A DNA stretch of 64,000 nucleotides from Cognataquiflexum rubidum (GTDB taxonomy: Bacteria; Bacteroidota; Bacteroidia; Cytophagales; Cyclobacteriaceae): positions 167,575 through 231,574 of the forward strand of contig NZ_JAKZAL010000008.1 of NCBI RefSeq assembly GCF_022538115.1, in the 5' to 3' direction. This document shows positions 1 to 10,319 of this stretch, piece after piece; the stretch's first letter is position 1, and each line of letters opens with the position of its first letter. The notes under the pieces were generated by a model. It made no database searches. It was not told where the DNA came from and saw only the letters and a program-made list of their open reading frames with translations. A program made the translations under genes and the position numbers.

Positions 1-213
1 TACAACAATGCATTGACTTGCTTCCCCAAAGAAGAAGACAAATCGATTTTTTTATATTATAAATGCCTCAGGGCAAACGTCCGGGCCAAAGTGTTCCTTC
101 TGAACAGCTTGTCCGAGCAAGATCAGGAGAAAAGAACCCAAGAATTGGCAAAAGGAAAAAAGTACCTTGACCTCGCCATGGAGTATCACAAAAATCTTCT
201 TGAAAACAATTAG
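1..213 (+). CDS. C-terminal end of a gene cut by the window edge
   Basis: The frame is open from base 1 to the TAG at 211-213, giving about 70 residues. Codons 1-4 (Y-N-N-A) run in frame into the rest, so the TTG at 13 is probably internal and the true start lies outside the window. The visible part is charged and helical (…YHKNLLENN at the end), which would suit the last helix of a TPR-like or helical-repeat protein. No family can be named from this fragment. Confidence 0.5.
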   Translation, partial: YNNALTCFPKEEDKSIFLYYKCLRANVRAKVFLLNSLSEQDQEKRTQELAKGKKYLDLAMEYHKNLLENN

Positions 214-250
214 GAAAATTGGAATTCTAAGGAAAATCCGGAATAGATGA

Positions 251-771
251 AATTTTGGCTAAAGCCAATTTTCATATTGCATTCATTTTGGCCTCCAGCT
301 AAAGCAGGAGGCAATTCAAATGGGAATCCAATTTGGGATAACCATTTGAATAGGAATGTGGCTTTAGCCCTTTCATTAAATTTTGATAGATAATATTGAT
401 AGAGGCTTTAGCCAAAATATTTGAATTCAAACCAAAATCATAGATTGATAAATATTAGCTAAAGCCCATAACATATTACATTCATTTTGCCTCCAGCTAA
501 AGCAGGAGGCAATTCAAATGTGAATCCAATTTGGGATAACAATTTGAATAGGAATGTGGCTTTAGCCCATTCATTAATTTAGGATAAATAATATTGATAG
601 AGGCTTTAGCCAAAATATTTGAATTCAAACCAAAATCATGATTGGAAGAAATTTTGGCTAAAGCCAATTTTCATATTGCATTCATTTTGGCCTCCAGCTA
701 AAGCAGGAGGCAATTCAAATGGGAATCCAATTTGGGATAACAATTTGAATAGGAATGTGGCTTTAGCCCAT
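251..771. repeat. Three-copy ~200-bp tandem repeat with hairpins
   Basis: Units start at about 251, 451 and 650 (periods 200 and 199); the third is cut short near 771. Each unit carries GGCTAAAGCC and its reverse complement GGCTTTAGCC at opposite ends, and an internal hairpin CCTCCAGCTAAAGCAGGAGG (292-311 in the first unit) with one A-A mismatch. Units differ by scattered substitutions, for example GGGAATCC versus GTGAATCC. The layout resembles REP/BIME-type intergenic repeats. Short ORFs crossing it are not genes. The rest of the 214-891 gap shows nothing else. Confidence 0.85.
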
Positions 772-891
772 TCCACATTCCACATTCGTTCAAATGCCAT
801 CCATCAACATTCTATTCCAATTATTGGTTATTTGGCCGAATAAATTTAAGTTTAATTGGATTTGATCCGCCAACCCAATCTGACCAGTTCG

Positions 892-3800
892 ATGAAGCAT
901 TTTCAAAAAACCATCCTTTTCCTAGCGCTATTTTTTGTTTTGTTCCAAAGTTGCAGGCAACCATCACAGGAGCAAGCTGAATCGTCTCAAGCAGATGCCG
1001 ATATCTATGCAGAACATGTACGGACCTCAGAGTTCCAAACTCCTGAGGAGGAACGTTTGGACTTTGTCCTACCTGAAGGATTTGAGGTGACACTTTTTGC
1101 CTCAGAGCCTGATATCACCAAACCTATCAATATGGCTTTTGATGAGAAAGGAAGACTTTGGGTCACCCAATCCTCCGAATATCCCATCGCCGCAGGACAG
1201 GGTGAAGGCAGGGATAGAATTACCATTTTGGAAGATACAGACGGCGACGGTAAAGCGGACAAAATCCAAGACTTCGCCAATGACCTCAACATTCCCATTG
1301 GTATTGTCCCAATCAAAAACGGCGCTATTGCCTATTCAATCCCAAATGTTTACAAATTTTTGGATACAGATAATGATGGAAAATCTGATAAAAGAGAAGT
1401 GCTACTTGGCCCTTTTGAGTATAAAGATACCCACGGGATGGTCAACAATCTCTTTCGGGGATTCGATGGATGGATCCATGCTTCCCATGGTTTTTCCAAT
1501 ATTTCGGTGGTTTCGGGCAAAGACCATGATTCTATCAAAATGGTGTCGGGAAATACCTTCCGGTTCAGACCGGATGGCAGCCGGGCAGAGAAAACAACTG
1601 ACGGTCGGATCAATCCTTTTGGCTCGGATTACGACGATATGGGCTACCACTATTCAGCAGACTGCCATACACTTCCCATCTACCAGTTGATATGGGGAGG
1701 CAATTATACCCAATGGGGAAAAAAAGAACCCAACATGGGATTTGCACCCACGATGATGGATTATGGCCTGAAGTCCACAGCGCTATCAGGTTTGGTCTAC
1801 TACACAGATAACCAGTTTCCGGAAGAATACCGCAACAGTTTCTATTCCGGCGATGTGGTGACATGCAGGATCAGCAGAAACACCATGGAATTCAATGGCA
1901 GCACGCCAAAAGCCATAGCCCAAGAGGATTTTTTGGTCAGCAAAGACCCATGGTTTAGACCGGTGGACATCAAAATAGGCCCTGACGGGGCGATGTACAT
2001 CGCTGATTTTTACAACAAGATTATCGGACATTACGAAGTTCCCCTTGACCATCCCGGAAGAGATCGCGTGAGTGGCAGGATCTGGAAAATAACCTACAAA
2101 GGAAAGAGCAGAAAAATAACCGATTGGTCAAAAGCTAGTCAGGATGAACTGATCCAAGCAATGGGAGACAGCATCCTCCAACTCCGCATGGTGGCGACAG
2201 ATGAATTGGTGGACAGGTATGGAAAGGATGCTGTTCCTTCTCTTTCCACAATGGTCAAAGACAATAAAACAAGCCCTGAGCAATTGATCCAAGGATTATG
2301 GGCTTTGTATAGACTAGATGCATTGCCGGATAATATCCTCCAAAATGCCCTCCAACATCCTGACCGAAGGGTAAAAGTGCATGCTTACAAAATCCTTTCG
2401 AATTACGGTCAACTTTCTGAAGGGCAATATGCCAAAGCAATGGAAGACCTGACAGATAAAGATCCACATGTCCAAAGGGCGGCTGCGGAATTATTGAGCA
2501 GACATCCAAACCCCAAAACCTATAAAAAGCTTGTGGAACTCCATTCAAAAATTCCCGGATACGATACGCATTTGGCATACACAATGCTGATGGCGCTTTC
2601 CAATCATTTGCAGGAAAAGGAAATTCTACAAATGGCGCTGAAAGAAAGTTGGCCCGAACCACAGGCCAAGGTAGTGGCGCTTGTGGTTTCCGACCTCAAT
2701 GTCCCTGAGACAGGAGATTTCCTGTTGGACCATCTTGCCAAATTCAAAGAGTCCAATAAAAACACCATTGGATTTACTGAAGCCATTGCGAAAACCATTC
2801 ACCCTTCCAAAATGGAAAAGCTGCTGCAATGGGTCAAACAAAAAGCATCAGAAGAACCCTCTGAAGCCCATTTATTGGCCAATGCTACCTCTCAGGGAAT
2901 GAACCAACGGACAATGTCCATTCCTGTTTCCTACCAATCTTGGTACAAGACCTTGGCGGAAAGTATGTTAAAATCCATCCCTGTGAAGGAAACCTACACC
3001 GATCTAGAAAAAGCCCAATTGGTGTTTGCCTCCGAAACAGCAGGTAAATACAAGATGGTTACAGTCAACGATAATTTGAAAGTATTGCTGAACAAACCTA
3101 CCATTGATGAAGATATCCGTTCTACTGCTGCAAGGGCTTTGATGATGATTGACCCTAAGTCAAACTCCCTTATGGTATCTGAACGAATGAATGACCCTGA
3201 TGAAGAAATCAGCATGAGGAGAAAAATGGCAACAGCTTTGGCATTGTGGGACCATACTTCAGCAAGGCAAATGCTGGGCGAAGGACTTAAAAATGCCCCT
3301 GTTGAACTTCAGGAAACCATCAGTGTGGCATTGGTAAAAAATCCCGATGGCAAATCCAAACTGATGGCCTTTATCAAAATGGGCCATGCACCTGCCAGAT
3401 TGTTGAAGCAAAGGACGGTGGAGGAGAATATGCTTGCCAACATCACCCCGCAGCAGCTGAAAGAGGTTCAGGAACTCACCGCCAACTTGGTTCCGATCTC
3501 CGAAGAACGACAGAAGCTTATTGCCGAAAGGTTGGCTGATTTCGTACCCGATCATAATAGCCTTGCCTCGGGTGCTACCATTTTTGAGAAAAACTGCAGC
3601 AGTTGCCATCAGATTGCCAATAAGGGAGGTCTTATCGGGCCGCAGTTGGATGGTGTCGGCAATTGGGGTCAAACCGCCTTGGCTACCAAAATCCTTGATC
3701 CCAACAGAAACATTACGGAGAATTTCAGAACCTACAATATTTCCCTGAACAACGGTCAAACTGTCTCAGGGCTATTCAGAAGGGAAGAAGGACAGACAGT

Positions 3801-3960
3801 GGTTTTGGCCGACCAAACAGGGAAGGAGTTTTCTGTTTCCAAACCGGAAATCAAAGAAATGAGCCCTTCTAAGTACACCCTCATGCCGGACAATTTCAAT
3901 ACCGCACTTTCCAAAGAAGAATTCAATGCATTGCTCGTTTACCTCCTGAATACCAAATAA
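892..3960 (+). CDS. Lipoprotein with PVC-type dehydrogenase-like propeller, HEAT repeats and cytochrome c domain
   Basis: I start this at the ATG at 892 (1022 residues), because the next residues form a lipoprotein signal peptide ending in LFQSC; the upstream in-frame TTG at 856 would bury it. The N-terminal third resembles the membrane-bound dehydrogenase/PVC-type haem-binding proteins (PEGFEVTLFASEPDITKPIN, then a glucose/sorbosone-dehydrogenase-like propeller with D-x-D-x-D-G loops). The middle looks like HEAT repeats. The C-terminus is a class I cytochrome c with one CxxCH motif (C902, C905, H906). It is probably a cell-surface or periplasmic redox enzyme; the substrate is unknown. The gene lies 6 bp before an FG-GAP protein gene, so the two are likely co-transcribed. 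Confidence 0.85.
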   Translation: MKHFQKTILFLALFFVLFQSCRQPSQEQAESSQADADIYAEHVRTSEFQTPEEERLDFVLPEGFEVTLFASEPDITKPINMAFDEKGRLWVTQSSEYPIAAGQGEGRDRITILEDTDGDGKADKIQDFANDLNIPIGIVPIKNGAIAYSIPNVYKFLDTDNDGKSDKREVLLGPFEYKDTHGMVNNLFRGFDGWIHASHGFSNISVVSGKDHDSIKMVSGNTFRFRPDGSRAEKTTDGRINPFGSDYDDMGYHYSADCHTLPIYQLIWGGNYTQWGKKEPNMGFAPTMMDYGLKSTALSGLVYYTDNQFPEEYRNSFYSGDVVTCRISRNTMEFNGSTPKAIAQEDFLVSKDPWFRPVDIKIGPDGAMYIADFYNKIIGHYEVPLDHPGRDRVSGRIWKITYKGKSRKITDWSKASQDELIQAMGDSILQLRMVATDELVDRYGKDAVPSLSTMVKDNKTSPEQLIQGLWALYRLDALPDNILQNALQHPDRRVKVHAYKILSNYGQLSEGQYAKAMEDLTDKDPHVQRAAAELLSRHPNPKTYKKLVELHSKIPGYDTHLAYTMLMALSNHLQEKEILQMALKESWPEPQAKVVALVVSDLNVPETGDFLLDHLAKFKESNKNTIGFTEAIAKTIHPSKMEKLLQWVKQKASEEPSEAHLLANATSQGMNQRTMSIPVSYQSWYKTLAESMLKSIPVKETYTDLEKAQLVFASETAGKYKMVTVNDNLKVLLNKPTIDEDIRSTAARALMMIDPKSNSLMVSERMNDPDEEISMRRKMATALALWDHTSARQMLGEGLKNAPVELQETISVALVKNPDGKSKLMAFIKMGHAPARLLKQRTVEENMLANITPQQLKEVQELTANLVPISEERQKLIAERLADFVPDHNSLASGATIFEKNCSSCHQIANKGGLIGPQLDGVGNWGQTALATKILDPNRNITENFRTYNISLNNGQTVSGLFRREEGQTVVLADQTGKEFSVSKPEIKEMSPSKYTLMPDNFNTALSKEEFNALLVYLLNTK

Positions 3961-3966
3961 GAAACC

Positions 3967-5184
3967 ATGAAACCTATCTATAAATTCTTTGCCTCAAACC
4001 TCAGGTCAACCCTTTCAACCTTGATAAGGTGTTTACTTTTTTTGGGATGTGTCCAGGCCGGACTTGCCCAAACCAAAACACAGGGTGGAAACAAAATCAC
4101 CTTCCAAAAGCAGGTCTTGACTTCGGAATTTTTGGCTGAGGGCGTGGGAGTAGGGGACGTCAACCAAGATGGAAAAGTGGATGTAATGGCAGGCGCCTAT
4201 TGGTTTGAAGCGCCCGATTGGAAGAGACACGAAATCACCCAACCCCAAAAATTTGAATATGACAAAGGATATAGCAATGCATTTATTTGCCATGGCATGG
4301 ATGTCAACAAAGACGGTTGGGTGGATTTTGTCAGAATCGGATTTCCTGGAAAGGAAGTATTCTGGTTTGAAAATCCCAAAAACCAAACAGGACATTGGAA
4401 GCGGCATGTTATCCATCCCACTTTGGGCAATGAATCTGCGGGTTTCTATGACATAGATGGAGATGGGGAATTGGAGATCTTGGGCGGAAATTCCGCCACC
4501 GGACAGATGATTTGGCTCAAACCACAAACCAAGGCAGGAGTAACGGAGTGGAAGGAATATCCCATCAGTCAAAAGGAAAGCCAAGGTTCAGCTCCTTTTT
4601 CCCACGGATTGGGATTCGGTGACATGAATAAGGACGGAAGAAATGATGTGATCATCAAAGAAGGTTGGTGGGAATCACCCACAGATCCGAGGACTCCGGA
4701 TTGGAAGTTCCACCCTTCTAATTTGGGAGAGGCAGCTGCCCAAATGTACGCCTACGACTTCAATGGAGACGGAATGACGGATGTTTTGTCCTCCTCGGCA
4801 CACGCTTTGGGGATTTGGTGGCACGAGCAGGGAAGAGACAAAGAGGGCAATCCAACCTGGACGACACGCCTAATTGATGATACCTATACACAGACACATG
4901 GAGTGGCATTCACAGACATGAATTCCAACGGATTGCCTGATTTTGTGACCGGTAAAAGGTATTTTGCCCATATGGGTTCCGATCCGGGGGAGTTTGATAC
5001 GCCCTATTTGTATTGGTATGAATTTGTACCGGGTTCCAAGCCAACCTGGATACCCCACCAAGTCGATGACAACTCAGGCGTGGGTGTGCATGTGTTGGCG
5101 GAAGACATCAGCGGAGATGGCCTCAAAGACATCATCGTATCGAATAAAAAAGGGGTTTTTGTATTCTTTCAAAAAAGGAAGTAG
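3967..5184 (+). CDS. Secreted FG-GAP/VCBS repeat protein
   Basis: 405 residues with an N-terminal hydrophobic signal ending near AGLAQ. Seven calcium-loop repeats are visible: DVNQDGKVDV, DVNKDGWVDF, DIDGDGELEI, DMNKDGRNDV, DFNGDGMTDV, DMNSNGLPDF and DISGDGLKDI. This is the integrin-like FG-GAP/VCBS propeller seen in secreted Bacteroidota proteins, often beside dehydrogenase-like cytochrome proteins as here. The start is 6 bp after the preceding stop, so it is the second gene of that operon. No catalytic motif is visible; a substrate-binding or scaffold role outside the cell is inference. There is no T9SS tail, so export is probably by Sec only. Confidence 0.8.
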   Translation: MKPIYKFFASNLRSTLSTLIRCLLFLGCVQAGLAQTKTQGGNKITFQKQVLTSEFLAEGVGVGDVNQDGKVDVMAGAYWFEAPDWKRHEITQPQKFEYDKGYSNAFICHGMDVNKDGWVDFVRIGFPGKEVFWFENPKNQTGHWKRHVIHPTLGNESAGFYDIDGDGELEILGGNSATGQMIWLKPQTKAGVTEWKEYPISQKESQGSAPFSHGLGFGDMNKDGRNDVIIKEGWWESPTDPRTPDWKFHPSNLGEAAAQMYAYDFNGDGMTDVLSSSAHALGIWWHEQGRDKEGNPTWTTRLIDDTYTQTHGVAFTDMNSNGLPDFVTGKRYFAHMGSDPGEFDTPYLYWYEFVPGSKPTWIPHQVDDNSGVGVHVLAEDISGDGLKDIIVSNKKGVFVFFQKRK

Positions 5185-5220
5185 TAATCTAAACAAGTGA
5201 TTATCCGCCAAGCCAATATT

Positions 5221-5257
5221 AAAAAGAGCCTCCCGAAATCGGGAAGCTCTTTTTTTG
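5221..5257. terminator. Bidirectional rho-independent terminator
   Basis: The inverted repeat AGAGCCTCCCGA / TCGGGAAGCTCT, with a short loop, is flanked by an A run on the left and seven or more T on the right. It sits between the convergent FG-GAP gene (plus) and M14 peptidase gene (minus) and can serve both. Confidence 0.85.
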
Positions 5258-5287
5258 ACATTTAATTTGGAAATAAATTCTACAATC

Positions 5288-8053
5288 TCATTGGTAAAGA
5301 TTATTAAAAAGCATTTTGAATGTACCATGCGACTGCGCCCTGTAAGTAATCTCAGGACCATAGACATACAAAGTACCTTTGCCAACAGGAGCTGAGAAGG
5401 AGGTGATGCCATCTTCGAGATAAGATTGTCCCCAAGCCCAACCGCTCTTCAAAGGCTTGTTGGAATCAAACCATCCCAAAACCTGGAACCCATCTAATTT
5501 TGCTTCAGGCCTGAGTTTAAATACCGGACTGTTGTTGAACAAAACATCCACATGGTTTTCCAAACCCCAGTTGGCAGGTAGAGAAGTATCTACCCTTGTG
5601 ACTAGGACACTGCCGGGAACGTAATATTTTTCACCCGGCAAGGGTCTTTCAGCACCATCTCTTACAACTTCCACCAATGCATTTTTCACAGGTAATTTCA
5701 GATGATAAGCCAATGCGGAAGCACTTCCAACAGCGATCACTTTACCACCGTTTTCAAGGAAAGATTTGATTTGAGGGATAGATTTGTCCGCCGTTATACT
5801 GCCAAGCATGTGTTTGTAGGCTTCAGGAGTAGTCTTCTCATCTGGAGGAGAACCCCAACCTCCACTTTCGCCACCTCTACCAACGGCAGGGATTCCTCCG
5901 CTGATAAAGAGAATGGCATCATATTTTTTGTTGAGGTTACCCGCATCGATTTCTTTGGCAAATATCACCTGAAACTCAAAATTGTATTGCTCCAGCATCC
6001 ATCTCACCCAACCGCTTGGCATCGATCCACCATAAGTATCATACAAAGCAATGCGTGAAGGCTTGATAGGAGTGGTATTGCTTGGGACGGCTTTGGCAGG
6101 AAAAACCTTTACGCCATATTCCGTTACCTTAGAAGTCAATACTTTGAGTCCGTTTTGCGGAACATAAAATGATCCCGCAGGCAATCCTTCGACTTCGCTG
6201 TTGATCCTTGAAACTTTTACTCCTGATTTCAATAATTCATTGACAACCGTAAAAGAATCATTTTGCTTGCTGCTTAAGTAAAATCCTGTTTTTGAAGAAG
6301 GTACTATAACTGAAGGTAAAGCCTCGAGTTTTCCATAAGCCAAAGTTTCAAACGGTCCTGAAAACCCATCTAGAACCCGGTCAAACTGGATTCCCATTTG
6401 GTAAGCCAATGTCCAACCTGCAGCATCATAGGGTCTGATGGGAGGGCCTCCGGGATATTGGAAGTCATTGGGATAATCCTGCGGTTCAAACATATCGATC
6501 ACATGTGGTCGGAATGCCTGATCGGTTTTCACCACATAAGAACCCTTTGGATAGGTTTTGCCCTCCACGGTAAACTGCGAAGTAGCTTTTTCAATCCTAA
6601 TCCCGGTTTTCACCAAGGCATTGATAAATTTGACTGTAGTGGCAGGATCTTTTTGGTCAGCACTGATGATAAAACCTCTTGGGTCTCTTTCAGCTTTGGC
6701 CTGATACAGACTATCATAGAATATGGAAGGAATGGCGCCACCCCTTGCCGAAAATGGATTGGACGGGGTAGGGTACTTGTCCTTTACTTTTTCATAGGCA
6801 GTTTTGATGGCATCAATCTTTCTTGGAAATGGCGTCCAATAATCCCCGCTTCCCCTTTCGATGGAGCCTTTGCCCATCGAATAAATATTGTAAAGAAGGT
6901 GATCGCTGTTTCTTGAAGCATAATCCAACACAGCAAAATTCATGGATACCGAGTAGTCAATAGATTGTTGGAAATGCCATGCTTTCTGAGGCGTGACAGG
7001 AAATGGGGTATTGCTGTTTGGCAATAACCTGTCCGGCACCAAAGGAATTTCCTCTGGATTTGGTCCACCGATGATCTCGGTGAGGATACCGATCATATTG
7101 TGGTAATGTGTGGTCGTCCTTAGACCGCCATTGTACCAGGTTGAAAAGGATGAACCGTTCATTCTTGTAAACCCCGGCTTGTTTTCGGCATTCAGCCTGT
7201 TATACATCGCCGCACCGACAGCATCGATTCCTGTCACCATCATCGGGTCAAACACATAATTGAAAGGATCTCTATAGGGAGGACCTGCCAAGACCGAACC
7301 TGCCGGACCTCTCTGATGGTGGTTATACATCACCTGAGGGATCCATTCTATGAATAGTTGGTGACCAAGGTTGGTGGATTCCTTCATATTTTGGATATAA
7401 AAATCCCGGTTGTTGTCATGGCCGATATACTTTTGGTAGAGGACAGGAAGGTTGGAAAGACTTCTTTTCTCAGGTTCTGACTCTCTCATATACCAGTTAC
7501 CTATTTTCTCATGACCGTCAGGATTGGCATGGACAAATAATATGACCACATTGTCAAGAATCCTTTTTGTCTCTGAATCTTCTTTGGTCAAAACCTGATA
7601 GATGGTTTCGGTCAGCTGATGGATGCCAACTGTTTCTGTAGAATGAAGTCCACCATCTATCCATATAATGGCTTTTCCTTCTTCAGAAAGTTTTCTTGCG
7701 TCTGCTTCAGTAAGGCCTTCAGCTCTAGCCATTTTAACTGAAATGTCCTTGAATTTATCCAGGTTAGCATGATTCGCAGGAGAAGTGACGATCAGCATCC
7801 ACTGGTCTCTTCCTTCTTCGGTTTTGCCGATAGAAACGAGTTTGGCTTTGTCGGAAGCTTCGGCCACTTTTTTGAAATATGCCTCAGTTGCAGTGTAATT
7901 GCTGATGTGGTAATCGTCACCCATTCCAAATCCGAAATGTTCTTTAGGGCTAGGAATTTTTTGTGCAAAGGAATTGCCTGTACACAACATAAATAGTCCA
8001 AGGAGAAAAATTCCCCCTTGGACGGTTTTGGTTATCTTATGTTTGATCATCAT
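5288..8053 (-). CDS. M14-family zinc carboxypeptidase-like metallopeptidase, secreted
   Basis: 921 residues with a signal peptide ending near CTGNSFAQ. The peptidase M14 fold is shown by GR-x5-LIV (residues 81-89), a zinc-binding HxxE (H137-S-T-E140 within IDGGLHSTETVG), NPDG, and a later YNHHQRGP segment likely to give the third zinc ligand. A catalytic Glu is likely in GILTEIIGG. The C-terminal part resembles the glutamine-amidotransferase-like/Rossmann domain often attached to large Bacteroidota M14 proteins. The start overlaps the preceding stop by one base (TAATG); a second ATG follows at once. As last gene of a SusCD operon it probably trims peptides bound or imported by that system. 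Confidence 0.88.
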   Translation of the reverse strand: MMIKHKITKTVQGGIFLLGLFMLCTGNSFAQKIPSPKEHFGFGMGDDYHISNYTATEAYFKKVAEASDKAKLVSIGKTEEGRDQWMLIVTSPANHANLDKFKDISVKMARAEGLTEADARKLSEEGKAIIWIDGGLHSTETVGIHQLTETIYQVLTKEDSETKRILDNVVILFVHANPDGHEKIGNWYMRESEPEKRSLSNLPVLYQKYIGHDNNRDFYIQNMKESTNLGHQLFIEWIPQVMYNHHQRGPAGSVLAGPPYRDPFNYVFDPMMVTGIDAVGAAMYNRLNAENKPGFTRMNGSSFSTWYNGGLRTTTHYHNMIGILTEIIGGPNPEEIPLVPDRLLPNSNTPFPVTPQKAWHFQQSIDYSVSMNFAVLDYASRNSDHLLYNIYSMGKGSIERGSGDYWTPFPRKIDAIKTAYEKVKDKYPTPSNPFSARGGAIPSIFYDSLYQAKAERDPRGFIISADQKDPATTVKFINALVKTGIRIEKATSQFTVEGKTYPKGSYVVKTDQAFRPHVIDMFEPQDYPNDFQYPGGPPIRPYDAAGWTLAYQMGIQFDRVLDGFSGPFETLAYGKLEALPSVIVPSSKTGFYLSSKQNDSFTVVNELLKSGVKVSRINSEVEGLPAGSFYVPQNGLKVLTSKVTEYGVKVFPAKAVPSNTTPIKPSRIALYDTYGGSMPSGWVRWMLEQYNFEFQVIFAKEIDAGNLNKKYDAILFISGGIPAVGRGGESGGWGSPPDEKTTPEAYKHMLGSITADKSIPQIKSFLENGGKVIAVGSASALAYHLKLPVKNALVEVVRDGAERPLPGEKYYVPGSVLVTRVDTSLPANWGLENHVDVLFNNSPVFKLRPEAKLDGFQVLGWFDSNKPLKSGWAWGQSYLEDGITSFSAPVGKGTLYVYGPEITYRAQSHGTFKMLFNNLYQ

Positions 8054-8676
8054 TATGGTATGTTTTTAAATCTTACGCCTACGCGGCAGGCACACAGTTC
8101 CCCTCTGGATTCATCACATGAATTGTCATTGTATTGGACGATTCTGGTTCCATCTTTCATGACCAAGATGAATTTGAATAAGAAATAGTCATTGATTGCA
8201 ATGGTCGAAATCGTGGTTCCAGTAAATGCCGCCAACTCAGTCGTAGTCAGGCTATATGTTTTTGGAAAGGTTGTTACCTTTTCATACAATCTGTCTGCAG
8301 CCCTCACTGTACTTGGAAGAGGAAATTGCCTTTCGTTGGGATGTACTTTTGCCAAGGATAGAATAATCGGATAAACCGGAGGATTGCCTTCTCTTTTGTT
8401 GAAGCTCAGGTAAACCTCGATTTCCTGTACTTCAGCCCTTCCTTCAGCATCATAATAATCCAGTGTCCATTCAAATTTTTGGGAGGTAGCAAAGGTTGGA
8501 TCTGCAAGATTGAAGAAAGAAACTCTTGCACTTTCAAATGTAGGCAAAGCCGATGCACTTGCATTGATAGTGACCTTTGGTGTAGCGGCATAGGTAAAGT
8601 TCTCCCATTCATAATCGACTGTTTTGCAGGAGAATGAGACAAGAACTATGAAGGCTATGAATATTTTATTTTTCAT
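8053..8676 (-). CDS. Surface lipoprotein of a SusCD operon, unknown family
   Basis: 207 residues with a lipoprotein signal (FIVLVSFSC). The rest looks like a beta-rich extracytoplasmic domain. The C-terminal part has three clustered Cys (CDESRGELCACRVG), which could form a disulphide or bind a metal. I do not recognise a family. It lies between susD and the M14 peptidase gene, the position usually taken by accessory substrate-binding lipoproteins of SusCD loci, so a ligand-binding role is inferred from context only. Confidence 0.7.
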   Translation of the reverse strand: MKNKIFIAFIVLVSFSCKTVDYEWENFTYAATPKVTINASASALPTFESARVSFFNLADPTFATSQKFEWTLDYYDAEGRAEVQEIEVYLSFNKREGNPPVYPIILSLAKVHPNERQFPLPSTVRAADRLYEKVTTFPKTYSLTTTELAAFTGTTISTIAINDYFLFKFILVMKDGTRIVQYNDNSCDESRGELCACRVGVRFKNIP

Positions 8677-8712
8677 ATGATTGATATTTAAATGAGAGTG
8701 AATAGGGGAGAA

Positions 8713-10299
8713 TTATTTCTTCCAAAATACAGGGACGATCTGTTGGTTTCTTTGTAACTGGTCTCTGTTTTCGATTACCGTTTCGTTAGAAGTGAGTTCG
8801 GTTTCCGCAAAATAGAAACGCTCAGGAAACACATCCAATGGAGCAATCAAATCCTCTAAAGCTGGTAAACCTGTCCTTCGGTAATCATTGTAAGACTCCA
8901 CTCCATTGCCATACATGGCGATCCACTTTTGCATCATCACGATTTCGAGTTTTTCGGCATCTGAAGCAGCATTGAACTGAGTGACCAATCTCTGGGTAAA
9001 TCCCGTAATAGTGGCTGCCGGAATTGGGAATGCAGGCGAAAGTGAATTAATGGATTGCATATTTGCTGCAACGGCCGTTGACAAGAGCAGTCCAGCATCC
9101 TCACCTGTATTTAAAGTCAAAGCAGCCTCCGCCCTATAAAACCGCATCATGGTATTGGTCAGCAATGGTTGCCTTCCGGCACCTGTTCCGTCACCATTTG
9201 CAAATAACACCAACCTGAATGAGTTTGCAGTACTTCCTGTAGTCGATCCAACATTATTCAAAAATCCTGTTGTATTTCCCAATGAAGGGATTCTTCCATT
9301 GTCATATACACCTCCTGATGGATAGATTCCAACGATTGCCCTCGTATTTTGATCTGCGGGTGAGGCAGCACCATCTCCCGGATATCTTCCATAATAGCCT
9401 TCTCCTACCTGAGAATTGGCCAATCCTGCTCTTTCGTTGATTCTGAAGATGTAGTATCTCAACCTTGGATCATCCTGGGCCTTCAACCTGTCATGTACCA
9501 CCATACTGACATAGCCATCCCTGCCTGGGGAATATGCGGTACTGTACCATGGATGTCTGGCATCCGGCGCAGTGTTGGTTCCGAAAAGGAAAGAGAAATC
9601 ATCTACATTACTTTCAATAAGGTTATTGCCTTGAAGCAGTGCATTGATTCCCTGGATGGACCTGGTCGGGTTCGCTTTTCTGGTCTGAAGGAGCAGTTTG
9701 AATTTCAGTGAATTGGCAAACTTTGTCCATTTTACTTTTGAACCTTGATAAAAAAGATCCGCTGATGATAGCACGGTAAATCCTTTGTCCATATCCAACA
9801 ATGCTTCATCTATCAAGCGAAGTAAATCATCGTATATGACTTCCCCGTTGTCAAACTTGGGATCAGATACTTTTGCGGCTTCAAAATAAGGGACATCTCC
9901 CCAAACATCCACCATCAGACCAAATAGGAAAGCTTTCTGAAGTTTGGCTATCGCTACATATCCCCAGCTTCCCTGTTCGGTACCCACATTGATCATCGCT
10001 TCAAGATCAGGGATGGCTTGTGTGTAATAGCCAAGCCATGTGGCTTGGAAAGTGCCGCCAGTCTGGTCCCACCTGTTCAGGTTGCCTGCAGCCCTATGCT
10101 GGATGACATTTGAAGCACCTCTGTTGATGGTGTTGAAATTACCCACAATGGAGAGTTGGGTAGCCGGTAACAAAAGAGAAAGTTGTGGGGAGGTAGGGTT
10201 ATTGGGATCATTGTTGATATCCACAAAATCCGCACAAGCCCCCAAAAACATGGCTGTCACTGTCAGCAATGAAAGGAATTTTAATTTTGTATTTTTCAT
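8713..10299 (-). CDS. SusD/RagB-family nutrient-binding lipoprotein (SusD-like_2 type)
   Basis: 528 residues, starting at the ATG at 10299 with a lipoprotein signal (TAMFLGAC). DINNDPNNPTSP just after the Cys is typical of the SusD-like_2 group, as is the YNDYRRTGLP motif near the C-terminus. The protein sits on the outer face of the outer membrane as the lid of the adjacent SusC transporter. The 20-bp gap to susC shows co-transcription. The M14 peptidase in the same operon points to peptides rather than glycans as ligand; that is inference. Confidence 0.93.
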   Translation of the reverse strand: MKNTKLKFLSLLTVTAMFLGACADFVDINNDPNNPTSPQLSLLLPATQLSIVGNFNTINRGASNVIQHRAAGNLNRWDQTGGTFQATWLGYYTQAIPDLEAMINVGTEQGSWGYVAIAKLQKAFLFGLMVDVWGDVPYFEAAKVSDPKFDNGEVIYDDLLRLIDEALLDMDKGFTVLSSADLFYQGSKVKWTKFANSLKFKLLLQTRKANPTRSIQGINALLQGNNLIESNVDDFSFLFGTNTAPDARHPWYSTAYSPGRDGYVSMVVHDRLKAQDDPRLRYYIFRINERAGLANSQVGEGYYGRYPGDGAASPADQNTRAIVGIYPSGGVYDNGRIPSLGNTTGFLNNVGSTTGSTANSFRLVLFANGDGTGAGRQPLLTNTMMRFYRAEAALTLNTGEDAGLLLSTAVAANMQSINSLSPAFPIPAATITGFTQRLVTQFNAASDAEKLEIVMMQKWIAMYGNGVESYNDYRRTGLPALEDLIAPLDVFPERFYFAETELTSNETVIENRDQLQRNQQIVPVFWKK

Positions 10300-10319
10300 A
10301 ATGTTTTTCTTTGATTGGT

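Noticed and set aside
619..843. 74-codon open frame on the plus strand
   Set aside because: It lies almost entirely inside the third copy of the ~200-bp repeat and has no protein-like features.
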